Origin: Rhizobium phaseoli
Lineage (GTDB): Bacteria > Pseudomonadota > Alphaproteobacteria > Rhizobiales > Rhizobiaceae
NCBI RefSeq assembly: GCF_010668805.1
Contig: NZ_WUFT01000034.1
Span: forward strand, 1-35,938
Length of the DNA: 35,938 bases
Reading direction: 5' to 3'
How positions within the stretch are numbered: position 1 is the first letter of the stretch; the number at the start of each line of letters is the position of its first letter. The position numbers and the translations under genes were made by a program. The notes under the pieces are model-generated. The model was not told the DNA's origin. It made no database searches and saw nothing but the letters and a program-made list of their open reading frames with translations. Shown piece by piece: positions 1 through 8,583 of the stretch.

Positions 1-124
1 CAGTAATGCCATGTCGATCACTCCAGAGCCCCCGCTGAAAACATGCGAGGGACGGTTGAAACATGGGTCAATTCTCAATGGAAATATTAGGCTGCGCCGG
101 GTCAGCTCTCAGTGGAAATCAACA
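1..124. mobile_element. End of an IS21-like insertion sequence (left edge)
   Basis: Two copies of a roughly 20-bp motif of the form GGGTCA-N3-CTCA-N-TGGAAA lie in the same orientation at 65-84 and 99-118, and the sequence stops at ...ATCAACA (124). Multiple terminal repeats of this form ending in TG...CA are typical of IS21-family elements. Bases 95-124 are a perfect inverted match to 35812-35841 at the other edge. The transposase genes would lie to the left, outside the window. The end abuts the interior of a TauE/SafE gene. The IS21 assignment rests on the end architecture only, since no istA or istB coding sequence is visible. Confidence 0.72.
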
Positions 125-805
125 CTCTACGTGGTTGGCGTGACCCAGCCGCATATCGCGATCGGAACGGGTGCGCTTGCGGTCTCGGTGAATGCCTTCG
201 CGAACATCGCAAGCCACGCGATCAAGGGGCACGTCTGGTGGCGCTGCGCGGCCGTCTTCTCTGCACTCGGCGTCGTCGGCGCCCTCGGCGGCTCCAGTCT
301 CGGCAAGGCGATGGACGGAGATCGCCTAATCTTCCTGTTCGGAATCCTCATGCTCGTCGTCGGCGTCCTGATGCTGAAGCCCAGGAAGCCAGTATCGGCA
401 GAATGTCGGCCCGTCGATCTTAAGATGTGCCTTGCCACCGCGACCGTGGCTCTCGCCGCCGGCGCTGCATCCGGTTTCTTCGGGATCGGCGGTGGCTTCC
501 TGATCGTTCCCGGCCTCATGCTGGCGACGGGCATGCCGATGATCAACGCGATCGGCACTTCTCTCCTCTCCGTCGCTGCGTTCGGACTGGCGACGGCCTT
601 GAACTATGCCAGTTCAGGCCTGGTGGACTGGTGGCTTGCCGCCGAATTCATCGGCGGCGGCATCGTCGGCGGCGTACTCGGCATGCTGCTCGCCACCCGG
701 CTCAGCGCCTATAAGAACATCCTCAACCGCCTGTTCGCAGCGCTCATCTTCGTGGTCGCGGGCTACATCCTGTATCGGAACTGGGGGACGGTGGTGCCGA
801 GCTAA
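125..805 (+). pseudogene. TauE/SafE-family membrane permease, 5'-truncated by the IS end
   Basis: The family exports small anions such as sulfite or sulfoacetate, or other sulfur compounds, across the inner membrane. The remaining ~226 residues hold the late part of the first TauE repeat (QPHIAIGTGALAVSVNA, then SHAIKGHVWWR) and the whole second repeat with its glycine-rich GFFGIGGGFLIVPG signature, plus several hydrophobic segments. The N-terminal 45 or so residues, including the first GxGGG motif, are missing. The reading frame enters directly from the IS end, where the tip encodes SQWKST, so an open frame from an ATG at 11 exists but its first ~38 residues are IS sequence. A fusion protein is possible, but loss of the first helix makes function doubtful. 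The family is clear; the substrate is not known. Confidence 0.8.
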
Positions 806-1026
806 GGCGCCAAGCGAAGGCCTCGACAGCAGGCGAGCTGCGACTTCCGGCCAGAAGTGACCCTTACGTATGAAGAGCGAGCGACCGTTGCAACACCAAC
901 ACGTTGACCATCTTGTAGAGACCAGCGGCGGCGTCGCTGATGGAGATGGTCGTACCCATCGTGTCTGAAAGCGACATGCCGCCACTCCGGCACGGCGCGC
1001 GTGGAACGCGGCCGTGTCCTTCCCCC
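806..1026. other. Intergenic region after the truncated permease, with an IS-like motif
   Basis: No convincing gene is seen. At 844-863 there is a 20-bp stretch matching the IS21-like internal repeat of the right edge (35842-35861) at 16 of 20 positions, in the same orientation. It may be a worn IS end or a coincidence. Confidence 0.35.
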
Positions 1027-1860
1027 TCAATGCGCCATGAATATTGGCACGCTGCTTTGCTCGATCATGTTGCGTGTCACGCCTCCGAAGAGTGTCTGCT
1101 GCCAGCGAGGGTGATTGTATGCTCCCATGACGATCAGATCGGCGTTCACGTCCATCGCATGCTGCCTCAGGACCTCGTCGGCCGCGTTTCCGCCGCTGGC
1201 CACGCGATCCACCTGAACCTTGACTCCGTGACGGGACAGGAAGCTCGCGATGTCGGCGCCTGGTTCTTCTCCATTCACCCGCTCTCGCGAGACTGGATCG
1301 ACCATCGTCACGTAGACGCATTCCGCCGTCTTCAACAGGTCGAGGGCCTGCCTTGCGGCACGCGACGCCTCGTCGCTCGAATCCCATGCCAGTACGATCG
1401 ATTTGGAAGTGGAAGAGAGCGGCCGCCGTCCGCGATTGATGATGACCGGCGTCGGCGTATGGAACAGAGCGCCATCCATGACCCGTTTCTGGAGTTCCTC
1501 GTCCTTGCACGCTTGGCGGCCGACGAGAACGACGTCGGCATAGAGCGCCCGTTCTGCAATGTCCTCCCGCGCAAAGGCATATTCCGTATAGACGTCCTGC
1601 ACATCGTAGGACAGTTCGGTGCTCGAGAGATACGCCTTGATCTCTTCGGCTTTCTTGACGAGTTCCTCGATTTCGCGCTGGCGTTCTTCCAGCCAGACGG
1701 TCGACAGGGAGTTGTATTCTCCCATCATCGGCGACGCGCCCATGCAGATCACGACCGCGCTGAGATGCGCTCCGGAGGCTCCGCAAAACTCCACGGCGGC
1801 CTTCAGGTCTTCGTCGAAATATTTGGAAGTCAGGATGCTCATTACCGTGCGAATGGACAT
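1027..1860 (-). CDS. Tandem-domain universal stress protein
   Basis: A 277-residue cytoplasmic protein with two UspA folds in series. The second fold ends in the classical nucleotide-binding stretch (IVMGAYNHPRWQQTLFGGVTR) followed by SSVPIFMAH; the first fold has a degenerate version around GRQACKDEELQKRVMDGALF. Such proteins are stress and energy-limitation responders, often ATP-binding, with no catalytic role proven for most. I chose the ATG at 1860 because AGAGGTGA sits just upstream, rather than an in-frame ATG 75 bases earlier. A FixK-type box at 1918-1931, centred 64 bp before the start, suggests induction at low oxygen. It is one of four Usps in the window and lies next to a P2-type ATPase, an arrangement also seen in mycobacterial hypoxia operons. 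Confidence 0.92.
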   Translation of the reverse strand: MSIRTVMSILTSKYFDEDLKAAVEFCGASGAHLSAVVICMGASPMMGEYNSLSTVWLEERQREIEELVKKAEEIKAYLSSTELSYDVQDVYTEYAFAREDIAERALYADVVLVGRQACKDEELQKRVMDGALFHTPTPVIINRGRRPLSSTSKSIVLAWDSSDEASRAARQALDLLKTAECVYVTMVDPVSRERVNGEEPGADIASFLSRHGVKVQVDRVASGGNAADEVLRQHAMDVNADLIVMGAYNHPRWQQTLFGGVTRNMIEQSSVPIFMAH

Positions 1861-1917
1861 TTCGATCACCTCTCTTGTTGAATATCGAGAGGATAACGGC
1901 ACTTGCGGCGACGTTCT

Positions 1918-1931
1918 TTGATCTTCGTCAA
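1918..1931 (-). promoter_or_regulatory. FixK/Fnr-type box for the Usp at 1027-1860
   Basis: TTGATCTTCGTCAA, a near-perfect TTGAY-N4-RTCAA palindrome. Placing it at -41.5 gives a start of transcription about 23 bases before the Usp start codon. It overlaps the stop codon of the upstream ATPase gene (1928-1930). Confidence 0.75.
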
Positions 1932-4603
1932 GCATGGGATGAACGATCGCGGCGTCGCCGGGAGACGAACTTGTCGACCTCGGTCACGAGAACGAGGGAG
2001 CTAGCGATCAGCATGCTGAGGCTCCATTCAAGAGGCGTGATTGGCGACAGGCCGAGCGTTCCGCTAAGCCACGGCACGTACATCGCCGAGATGTGGATCG
2101 TCTGGGCGGCGAGCACGCTGAGGAGCAGGAACCGGTTCCGAAGGATATCGACGGAGAATATCGATCGTCTTTCGGAGGAGCACGCCAGGGTCTGGACGTT
2201 CTCGAACATCACGAAGATGAGAAGGGTTATGTTGCGGGCTTCGGGAACGCCATATCCATGCGCAATCATCCACTGGAATGCCAGGAACGCTGCTCCGCCG
2301 ATCACGACCGTCGATTGGACGACGCGCCGGATCATCGTCCGGTCGAGGACAGGTTCGAGCGGAGAACGTGGCGGCCCCGCCAGTTCGTCTCCTTCCGGCC
2401 TGCCGCCGGCAAGCGCGACGTCCTGGATGCCGTTTGTCACGAGATTGAGCCATAAGAGCTGAACAGGGAGGAGCGGCATGGGCAGGCCGAACGGCAGCGC
2501 GAGCATGAAGAGCAGGACCTCGGCGGCGCCCGTTGCGACCGACATCAGCACCACCTTGCGGATGTTGCGATAGGCCGCCCGGCCTTCTGCGATCCCCGCG
2601 ACGATGGATGCAAAGTTGTCGTCCGTGACGACGAGATCGGCGCTTTCCTTCGCCACCTCCGTTCCCCTAAGTCCCATCGCGACGCCGACATGCGCCTTCT
2701 TCAACGCCGGACCGTCGTTTACACCGTCTCCGGTGACGGCGACGATATGGCCATTGCGTATCAGGGATGCGACGATCGCCGATTTCTGCGCTGGCTGCAC
2801 ACGGGCGTAGATGCGGGCCTCTCTCGTGATCTCGTCCAGCCGCTGGTCGCCCGCTCGAGCGGCTTCATCGATGTCGTGGCCCGAAACGACCTGGCCCGCG
2901 TGAAAGTTCAGGCCGGCACCTCGGGCAATCGCGGCAGCGGTCCGCGGGTCGTCCCCGGTCACCATCACGACCTCCACGCCCGCCGCGTGGCAGTCTTTCA
3001 TAGCGTTCGGCACTTCAGGCCGGACCGGGTCCTGCAGTCCGGCCAGCCCCAAGAACACGAGATCGACAAGATGACCGTGTCCGAGGCTTCCGGCGAGGGA
3101 CGCGTTGATTTCCCCTTCGGCGAACGCGAGCACCCTGAGGCCTCGAGCGGCCATTTCTTCCTTCTGCGCCAAAAGCGACGCACGGTCGATTTCGACTACG
3201 TTTCCCGCGGAGTCCATGCGATCAGACATTTCTATGAGCACCTCCGACGCCCCTTTGACGAAGACATGAATCCGATCACTGCCGTGGTGGAAGGATGCAG
3301 CGTATTTGTGCTCGGGCTCGTAGGCGATCCTTGCCGCCAGCGGGTATCGGTCGTTCAACTCTTCCTGTCCCAGCCCGGCCTTCCGTCCTGCTGCAAGAAG
3401 CGCCACGTCGACCGTGTCTCCGGCGGCGACCCAGAGATCGTCGCGGCGAGCCAGGGTTCCTTCGTTTGCGAGCAGTGCAGCGCGTAGCAGCCTGCGCGCC
3501 CTCTCGCGGACAAGGTCGCTGTCCAGGCCGCTCGCGGTGATCTCGCACTTGTCGAGATCTGCATGGGCGTCCAGGGCGATGTCCGTGCCGTCCGGCAGGC
3601 GAATTTCGGTCACCGTCTGCACGTTGCTGGTCAAGGTACCCGTCTTATCCGTGGCGATTATCGTGGTCGAACCGAGGGCCTCAACAGCCGGCATGCTTCG
3701 GACGATGACGTTGCGGGCGGCCATCCGTCGCATGCTGACGGCAAGCGCGACGGAGATCGCGATCGGAAGCCCTTCAGGAACAGCGCTCACCGCCAGACCT
3801 ACGGACATCATGACAAGATCGTGCAGAGGGAGGCCCCGCATCAGGCCCGCGACGACCAGCACCAAAGCTGCCAATCCTACGAAAACCGCGAGCGCGTTCG
3901 TGAACTTGGCCAGACGGGCGACGAGCGGGGGCTGCGACGAACTGGCTCTTCCCAACTCGGCGGCGATGCCGCCAAGCATGGTCGCGGTACCCGTAGCGGT
4001 CACGACGCCCTGGGCTCGTCCGCGTGTCACCAGCGAACCCGCGAGCAGCAGCATGGAACTGGGGGTTTCATCCGGTGATCCTCCGACGGACCGCCCTTTG
4101 GCGACCGGTTTCGACTCGCCGGTCAGAAGCGACTCGTCGCACCGGAGATCACTTGCATCGACAAGCATCAGATCGGCAGGGATTCGGTCGCCGGATTCCA
4201 GAAGAACGAGGTCGCCGACGACCAGCCGCTTGGCCTCGATCCGGCAAGCCACGCCGTCCCGGATGACCCTGGCCGACGGCTGCTCGAGCTTGCGAAGGGC
4301 GGCGGCCGCCCGATCCGCAGAATACTCCTGATACGTGCCGATGGAGGCATTGATCAGAAGCACGACGAGAATGAACAGGGCGTCCTCGATCCTGCCGGTC
4401 GCAAACGAGAGCGCCGACGCCAGCAAAAGAATGTAAATGATCGGGTTGCGAAATTGGATGAGGAACATCTTCAGCGGCGATGGGGGCTCAGGCTCGGGCA
4501 GCGTGTTTGGCCCGAGCTCGGCAAGGCGTTCCGCGGCCTCGACGTCTGTCAGACCGATCACCGTAGGTGTGGTGGGGGCGGGTGTCTGCGCCGTGAGATT
4601 CAT
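1928..4603 (-). CDS. P2-type cation-transporting ATPase (Ca2+/cation pump)
   Basis: An inner-membrane pump of 891 residues, the usual length for P2A/P2-type ATPases. Motifs in order: N-terminal cation-ATPase domain (ERLAELGPNTLPEPEPPSPL), actuator loop LTGES near 163, PEGLP in helix M4 near 277, phosphorylation site DKTGTLT near 320, hinge GDGVNDGPALKKAHVGVAMG in the second half, then the C-terminal helix bundle. PEGLP is typical of calcium or manganese pumps of the SERCA/PMR1 kind, so Ca2+ or Mn2+ efflux is likely, but the ion cannot be fixed from sequence. The start is the second of two adjacent ATGs, giving a six-base gap from GGAG. A FixK-type box at 4679-4692 precedes it by about 82 bp. 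In Mycobacterium tuberculosis a P2 pump, CtpF, is likewise paired with a Usp in the DosR regulon. Confidence 0.93.
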   Translation of the reverse strand: MNLTAQTPAPTTPTVIGLTDVEAAERLAELGPNTLPEPEPPSPLKMFLIQFRNPIIYILLLASALSFATGRIEDALFILVVLLINASIGTYQEYSADRAAAALRKLEQPSARVIRDGVACRIEAKRLVVGDLVLLESGDRIPADLMLVDASDLRCDESLLTGESKPVAKGRSVGGSPDETPSSMLLLAGSLVTRGRAQGVVTATGTATMLGGIAAELGRASSSQPPLVARLAKFTNALAVFVGLAALVLVVAGLMRGLPLHDLVMMSVGLAVSAVPEGLPIAISVALAVSMRRMAARNVIVRSMPAVEALGSTTIIATDKTGTLTSNVQTVTEIRLPDGTDIALDAHADLDKCEITASGLDSDLVRERARRLLRAALLANEGTLARRDDLWVAAGDTVDVALLAAGRKAGLGQEELNDRYPLAARIAYEPEHKYAASFHHGSDRIHVFVKGASEVLIEMSDRMDSAGNVVEIDRASLLAQKEEMAARGLRVLAFAEGEINASLAGSLGHGHLVDLVFLGLAGLQDPVRPEVPNAMKDCHAAGVEVVMVTGDDPRTAAAIARGAGLNFHAGQVVSGHDIDEAARAGDQRLDEITREARIYARVQPAQKSAIVASLIRNGHIVAVTGDGVNDGPALKKAHVGVAMGLRGTEVAKESADLVVTDDNFASIVAGIAEGRAAYRNIRKVVLMSVATGAAEVLLFMLALPFGLPMPLLPVQLLWLNLVTNGIQDVALAGGRPEGDELAGPPRSPLEPVLDRTMIRRVVQSTVVIGGAAFLAFQWMIAHGYGVPEARNITLLIFVMFENVQTLACSSERRSIFSVDILRNRFLLLSVLAAQTIHISAMYVPWLSGTLGLSPITPLEWSLSMLIASSLVLVTEVDKFVSRRRRDRSSHA

Positions 4604-4678
4604 CATGGGCTCCGGGCTTGTCGCAACGATTTCACTGAAAGCTCGCGCGACAGCCTATGTGCCCCTGCGCAGGCGGCA

Positions 4679-4692
4679 TTGACCGGGATCAA
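4679..4692 (-). promoter_or_regulatory. FixK/Fnr-type box for the P2 ATPase
   Basis: TTGACCGGGATCAA. It is centred 82 bp before the ATPase start and about 160 bp before the divergent DksA-like gene at 4845, so it fits the ATPase better. Confidence 0.72.
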
Positions 4693-4844
4693 GGAGCTCC
4701 GATCGCATTGAGATATGCTGCAGACGACTTGTGGGCCGCGGCATATGCGGCCACGGCGTTTCGAAGGCGGTGCGTTTGGTTCGGTATTACGACGGCATCG
4801 CGTGTGGACCCAGATTGATCCGGCATGATTGAAAGGCGATTAAA

Positions 4845-5168
4845 ATGAATAAAAGCTCGGTACAGACGGTGTTGCAGACGATGAAGGATGACCTTGTCCG
4901 TCGTCTCGGAGCGATCGATGCGGACCTCTGCGTGGCGCTCGAGAAGGACAGCGAGGAGCGCGCGACCCAGGTTGAGAACGACGAAGTTCTTCGCGAGATG
5001 CAAGCCGAGGGGCGCGACCAGATTGCGGCCATCGACGCGGCGATCGACCGGCTGAACGATGGCACATATGGGCGATGCGTCAAATGCCATCATCCGATCG
5101 GCAAGGAGCGGCTAACTGCGGTTCCCTATACGCCGTTCTGCATCGATTGCGCAAAATCGTTCCGCTGA
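4845..5168 (+). CDS. DksA/TraR-type C4 zinc-finger protein
   Basis: A 107-residue protein with a charged helical N-terminal half and a C-terminal four-cysteine zinc finger: Cys78-x2-Cys81, seventeen residues, then Cys99-x2-Cys102. This spacing is the DksA/TraR signature. Family members enter the RNA polymerase secondary channel and alter promoter kinetics with or without ppGpp. At 107 residues it is shorter than E. coli DksA (151) and lies between DksA and TraR in size. The ATG at 4845 follows GAAAGG. It is 26 bases upstream of the metal ATPase gene and probably co-transcribed with it. The nearest FixK box lies 160 bp upstream. Role here: probably stress-linked transcription control (inference). 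Confidence 0.88.
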   Translation: MNKSSVQTVLQTMKDDLVRRLGAIDADLCVALEKDSEERATQVENDEVLREMQAEGRDQIAAIDAAIDRLNDGTYGRCVKCHHPIGKERLTAVPYTPFCIDCAKSFR

Positions 5169-5194
5169 CTTCTGGATTGATGGGAGGGTGAAAG

Positions 5195-7057
5195 GTGGCT
5201 ACAGCGGCGGCTTGGAGGGCTGGTAGGTGGACGTGGCCTCAGGGCCGGGTGTTGCGACTGAGGGACGGGAGCTCCGGATCGGGCCTTCTGGTGCTGTCGT
5301 CGCTTCTTGCACTTGTGATCGCATTTGCCTTCTATCTCGCGGGCAACGGCCTTGGATACAAGGCAATCCTCATCGGCTGCACCAGTCTGATCCTCGCGGC
5401 TCTTTGCGTTGAGATCGCCCGGAAGCTGCGGAAGGAGGAATACGGCCTGGACCTGATTGCGGCGCTGGCCATGGGGGCCTCCCTGTGGTTCGGCGAATAT
5501 CTTGCCGGCGCGATCGTCGGTCTCATGTATTCCGGCGGTCAGTTTCTGGAGGCATACGCACATCGTCGCGCCGACGAGGGCATGTCGGCTTTGCTGGCGC
5601 AAGTTCCGCGGACGGCCCTGCGGCTTGCCGGAAACGGTTTCGAAGAAATTCCGATCGAGACGGTCGCGGTCGGCGACGTGCTCCTCATACGCAAGGGCGA
5701 CGTCGTACCGGTCGACGGGGCGCTCGTCGGCGAAGTCGCGACGATCGACCAGGCGGTGCTGACCGGAGAGCCTCTCCCGGTGCGCATCGCCAGGGGTGGC
5801 AACATTTCGAGCGGCGCCACGAACGAGGGGGACGCGATCGAAATCCGCGTTTTAAGCCGCGCCGAGGATAGCACCTATGCCGGAATAGTCAGGCTCGTGG
5901 AAGCATCGAGGCGCTCCAAGGCAAAGCTGATGCGCCTGGCCGACCGGTTCTCGATCTGGTTCCTGTTCGCCACGGTAGCGATTGCAGGAGTCTCGGCATT
6001 AATATCTGGAGACATGGCAAGGATCGTGGCCGTGCTGGTCGTCGCCACGCCCTGTCCGTTGATCCTGGCGGTACCCGTCGCACTTGCGGCAGGTACTTCA
6101 AAAGCCGCCAAGCAGGGCGTTCTGGTGAAGGGTGCGAGACCTCTCGAGGCGCTCGCCCAGGCGACCGTGGCGGTGTTCGACAAGACGGGGACGCTCACTG
6201 CGGGACAGCCGGAAGTCGGGCACATCGAGGGACCGGAGCATCCCGACAGGATCCTGCGGCTCGCCGCCTCGCTGGACCAGGCATCGGGGCACGTGGTTGG
6301 ACGCGCGCTGGTGGACGAGGCGCATAGGCGTGGGTTGGTACTGAGCCGTCCATCGGAGGTGACCGAGACCGCGGGATCCGGAATTTCCGGAATCGTCGAT
6401 GGCGTGTGTGTCGGCGTCGGAGGAGACACGTATTTCGGAGAGGCGCCGTCGTCCGGGGCTGACGGGTCACGCAGTGCAATGCGTGTAAAGGTGCTGTTTG
6501 ACGGCACGCCGGCTGGCACGATCACGCTCGAAGACCGGCTTCGCGAAGATGCTATCCAACTCGTCACCCAGCTCAGGGCGTCAGGAATATCTCGAATAGT
6601 CCTGGCTTCTGGTGACGAGTTGGCTGTCGCGGCAGCCATAGCTCGCTCGCTGGGCTTGGACGACGTCGCGGCGAGGCTCGCTCCCGCAGACAAAGTCGCA
6701 GTCATCGAGAAAGAGCGCGTCCACGGGAAAGTGCTGATGGTCGGCGACGGCGTGAACGACGCGCCAGCGCTGGCGGCAGCCGATGTCGGAATCGCGGTCG
6801 GCGTCGAGAACCTTGCCGCGGCCGCGGAGGCTGCGGATATCGTGCTCGTCCGGGACGACCTCACCAAGATAGCGACGGCGATCGGCATCGCGCGTCGTTC
6901 CCGCAAGATCGCGCTTCAAAGCATCTATGCCGGCATAGGTCTCTCGCTCCTCGCGATGGGGTTCGCGGGAGCGGGATACCTTCCGCCAGTCGGCGGCGCA
7001 TTGCTTCAGGAGGCCATCGACGTGGCGGTCATTCTCAATGCCCTTCGCGCCCTCTAA
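5195..7057 (+). CDS. P1B-like heavy-metal-type P-type ATPase with TPC motif
   Basis: An inner-membrane pump of about 620 residues. It shows TGEP in the actuator domain (~190), TPCPL in the transport helix (285-289), DKTGTLT (329-333), GDGVNDAPALAAADVGIAVG and two C-terminal helices. There is no N-terminal CxxC metal-binding domain and only a short N-terminal membrane segment set. TPC replaces the CPC of copper and zinc pumps; TPC occurs in the P1B-5 group (nickel/iron, e.g. S. meliloti Nia), but the C-terminal hemerythrin domain of that group is absent. The usual SEHP dipeptide of P1B pumps reads SGHVVG here. I chose the GTG at 5195, seven bases after GGAGG. The gene overlaps the converging Usp stop by three bases. 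Metal specificity is unknown. Confidence 0.87.
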   Translation: MATAAAWRAGRWTWPQGRVLRLRDGSSGSGLLVLSSLLALVIAFAFYLAGNGLGYKAILIGCTSLILAALCVEIARKLRKEEYGLDLIAALAMGASLWFGEYLAGAIVGLMYSGGQFLEAYAHRRADEGMSALLAQVPRTALRLAGNGFEEIPIETVAVGDVLLIRKGDVVPVDGALVGEVATIDQAVLTGEPLPVRIARGGNISSGATNEGDAIEIRVLSRAEDSTYAGIVRLVEASRRSKAKLMRLADRFSIWFLFATVAIAGVSALISGDMARIVAVLVVATPCPLILAVPVALAAGTSKAAKQGVLVKGARPLEALAQATVAVFDKTGTLTAGQPEVGHIEGPEHPDRILRLAASLDQASGHVVGRALVDEAHRRGLVLSRPSEVTETAGSGISGIVDGVCVGVGGDTYFGEAPSSGADGSRSAMRVKVLFDGTPAGTITLEDRLREDAIQLVTQLRASGISRIVLASGDELAVAAAIARSLGLDDVAARLAPADKVAVIEKERVHGKVLMVGDGVNDAPALAAADVGIAVGVENLAAAAEAADIVLVRDDLTKIATAIGIARRSRKIALQSIYAGIGLSLLAMGFAGAGYLPPVGGALLQEAIDVAVILNALRAL

Positions 7058-7875
7058 TGGGCGAGAAGCACCGGCAGCTCGGCCTTGACTAGCAGTTCCC
7101 GAGTGACGCCGCCGAGAATAAACTCACGAAGCCGCGAATGACCAAATCCGCCCGCGACGAGGAGGTCCGCCTTTCGTTCCAGCGCGGCCGATTGAATGGC
7201 GGCGGTCGCGGTCTCGCCGCCTGCCTGGATCGCAACGTCGTCCACGTCCAATCCTGCGTGCTTCAAAGAGGAGATCAGGAGGGCGCGGTTCGCCTCGTCG
7301 ATCTCCTTGTCGTCGGTGATCGAGATGACCTGCACCTTGATCGCGCGTTCGATGAAGACCCGTGCGCAGGAAAGGGCGCGCGCTGCAGTGGCGCTGCCGT
7401 CCCAGGCGACGGCGATCGTGTCCACACGAGAGTAGACGCTGGTGGCTGGAAATAGCACGAGCGGACGGCCGCTTCCGAATAGCAGCGTTTCGGAGAGTTG
7501 TCGGGAGAGCTCCGAGGCTTCGACGATGGAAAGGTCGTAGCACTTGGCAATTTCAGAAAAGCGTTCATAGACGAACGGTTCCCTGACCTCGAATCCATGG
7601 ATTCGCACCTCGAAGCCAGTTTCCGAAACAGCGTCGGCGACGTGTGCCCGCAGCGAAGTCCCGCTGTCCCGGCTATACCGCTCTGCTTGTTCCCGCCATG
7701 TGTCGACATCGATAAAAGTGGGAAAGGGCTGATGGACCTGGGGGATCCGGACTTGCGGGATGCTGGCGACGAGATCGGCGTCGTTCTGCCGAGCGAGGTC
7801 GATCGCGTTGTCGATGATGGTGAAGGAACTCGGGTCGGGATAGGTCGACAACGGAAGATGGAACTGCGGCTTCAT
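7054..7875 (-). CDS. Tandem-domain universal stress protein
   Basis: A 273-residue, two-fold Usp. The C-terminal half carries VAVAWDGSATAARAL and the nucleotide-binding loop GGFGHSRLREFILGGVTREL, ending in PVLLAH, which is typical of rhizobial UspA-like proteins. The N-terminal half begins FHLPLSTYPDPSS, the same opening style as the Usp at 31605 (FLPLATYPDASS), so these two are close paralogs. Its stop overlaps the end of the converging ATPase gene. A FixK-type box at 7932-7945 lies 63 bp before the start and is shared with the divergent FMN-binding gene. Confidence 0.92.
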   Translation of the reverse strand: MKPQFHLPLSTYPDPSSFTIIDNAIDLARQNDADLVASIPQVRIPQVHQPFPTFIDVDTWREQAERYSRDSGTSLRAHVADAVSETGFEVRIHGFEVREPFVYERFSEIAKCYDLSIVEASELSRQLSETLLFGSGRPLVLFPATSVYSRVDTIAVAWDGSATAARALSCARVFIERAIKVQVISITDDKEIDEANRALLISSLKHAGLDVDDVAIQAGGETATAAIQSAALERKADLLVAGGFGHSRLREFILGGVTRELLVKAELPVLLAH

Positions 7876-7931
7876 GCTGGCCTCCTGAGGTTAAACAGCC
7901 ATCATGATGCATGCCGCGGAGAGAGTTCGCA

Positions 7932-7945
7932 TTGCGCTTTGTCAA
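7932..7945. promoter_or_regulatory. FixK/Fnr-type box shared by a divergent gene pair
   Basis: TTGCGCTTTGTCAA. It is centred 63 bp before the Usp start (minus strand) and 66 bp before the FMN-binding protein start (plus strand). One palindrome could therefore act at -41.5 in both directions. The TTGCG half-site recurs at 18741, 34621 and (inverted) 32506. Confidence 0.65.
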
Positions 7946-8004
7946 GGTCGCGGCCCAACGAAGCTCCTATGATTGTGCCTTCATTAAAGCTGGAGGACAC
8001 GGCC

Positions 8005-8463
8005 ATGACGATCAAGCTGACGGAGATCAACCCCGGTGAGTGCTACCGGATCCTTGAGAACGAGCGCTTCGGTCATCTCGCCTGCTGCAAGGATGGGCAG
8101 CCTTACGTGGCGGCGATCTATTTCGCCTTTGCCAGCGGCGTTGCCTATAGCTTCACCATGCCCGGCAAGAAGCTCGACTGGATGCGGGGAAACGACAAGG
8201 TCTGCCTTCACGTCGAGCAGCGTTCGAGCGCCGGCGGGTGGACGAGCGTCGTCGTCGAAGGCAGGTTCGAGGAGTTTCCTGACAGCGACGCGCGACGAAG
8301 CGAAAGGCTCCATGCGTGGTCGCTTCTCCAAAAGTATTCGGACTGGTGGGAGATCGGCTCGATGAAGCCCCAGGAGCTTCCCATGCCCGATGGCTCTCCT
8401 CACGTCTTCTACGGCATCGCCGTCACGGCCGTGTCGGGACGCAGTGCAGTCAGAACGGAATGA
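8005..8463 (+). CDS. Pyridoxamine-5'-phosphate-oxidase-like (FMN-binding split barrel) protein
   Basis: A 152-residue cytoplasmic protein of the flavin-reductase-like/PNPOx-like split-barrel group. Supporting segments are ENERFGHLACCKDGQPYVAA near the N-terminus, SFTMPGKKLDWMRGNDKVCLHVEQ in the middle (phosphate-binding KK-W-R pattern), and TSVVVEGRFEE. Related proteins include NimA-type and other FMN- or heme-binding oxidoreductases; true PdxH enzymes are longer. The start at 8005 has GGAGG eight bases upstream. Expression is probably driven by the shared FixK-type box at 7932-7945. Substrate unknown; a redox role under low oxygen is inference. Confidence 0.85.
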   Translation: MTIKLTEINPGECYRILENERFGHLACCKDGQPYVAAIYFAFASGVAYSFTMPGKKLDWMRGNDKVCLHVEQRSSAGGWTSVVVEGRFEEFPDSDARRSERLHAWSLLQKYSDWWEIGSMKPQELPMPDGSPHVFYGIAVTAVSGRSAVRTE

Positions 8464-8560
8464 CCGTCGATGCTCGAGCCTAACCCACATCCCACAATCG
8501 GAGCGCCACATACCATATCTACGCGGCCCATATCCAAGCGCCACATTCAACTTCAACCTC

Positions 8561-8583
8561 GCGCCCGCGTTTCGCGCGGGCGC
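8561..8583 (+). terminator. GC-rich hairpin after the FMN-binding gene
   Basis: A 9-bp perfect stem (GCGCCCGCG / CGCGGGCGC) with a 5-base loop lies about 100 bases after the stop at 8463. There is no following T-tract, so it may only pause or protect transcripts. Confidence 0.3.

Noticed and set aside
614..1786. A 390-codon minus-strand frame
   Set aside because: It overlaps the permease and the Usp in other frames and has shadow-like composition.
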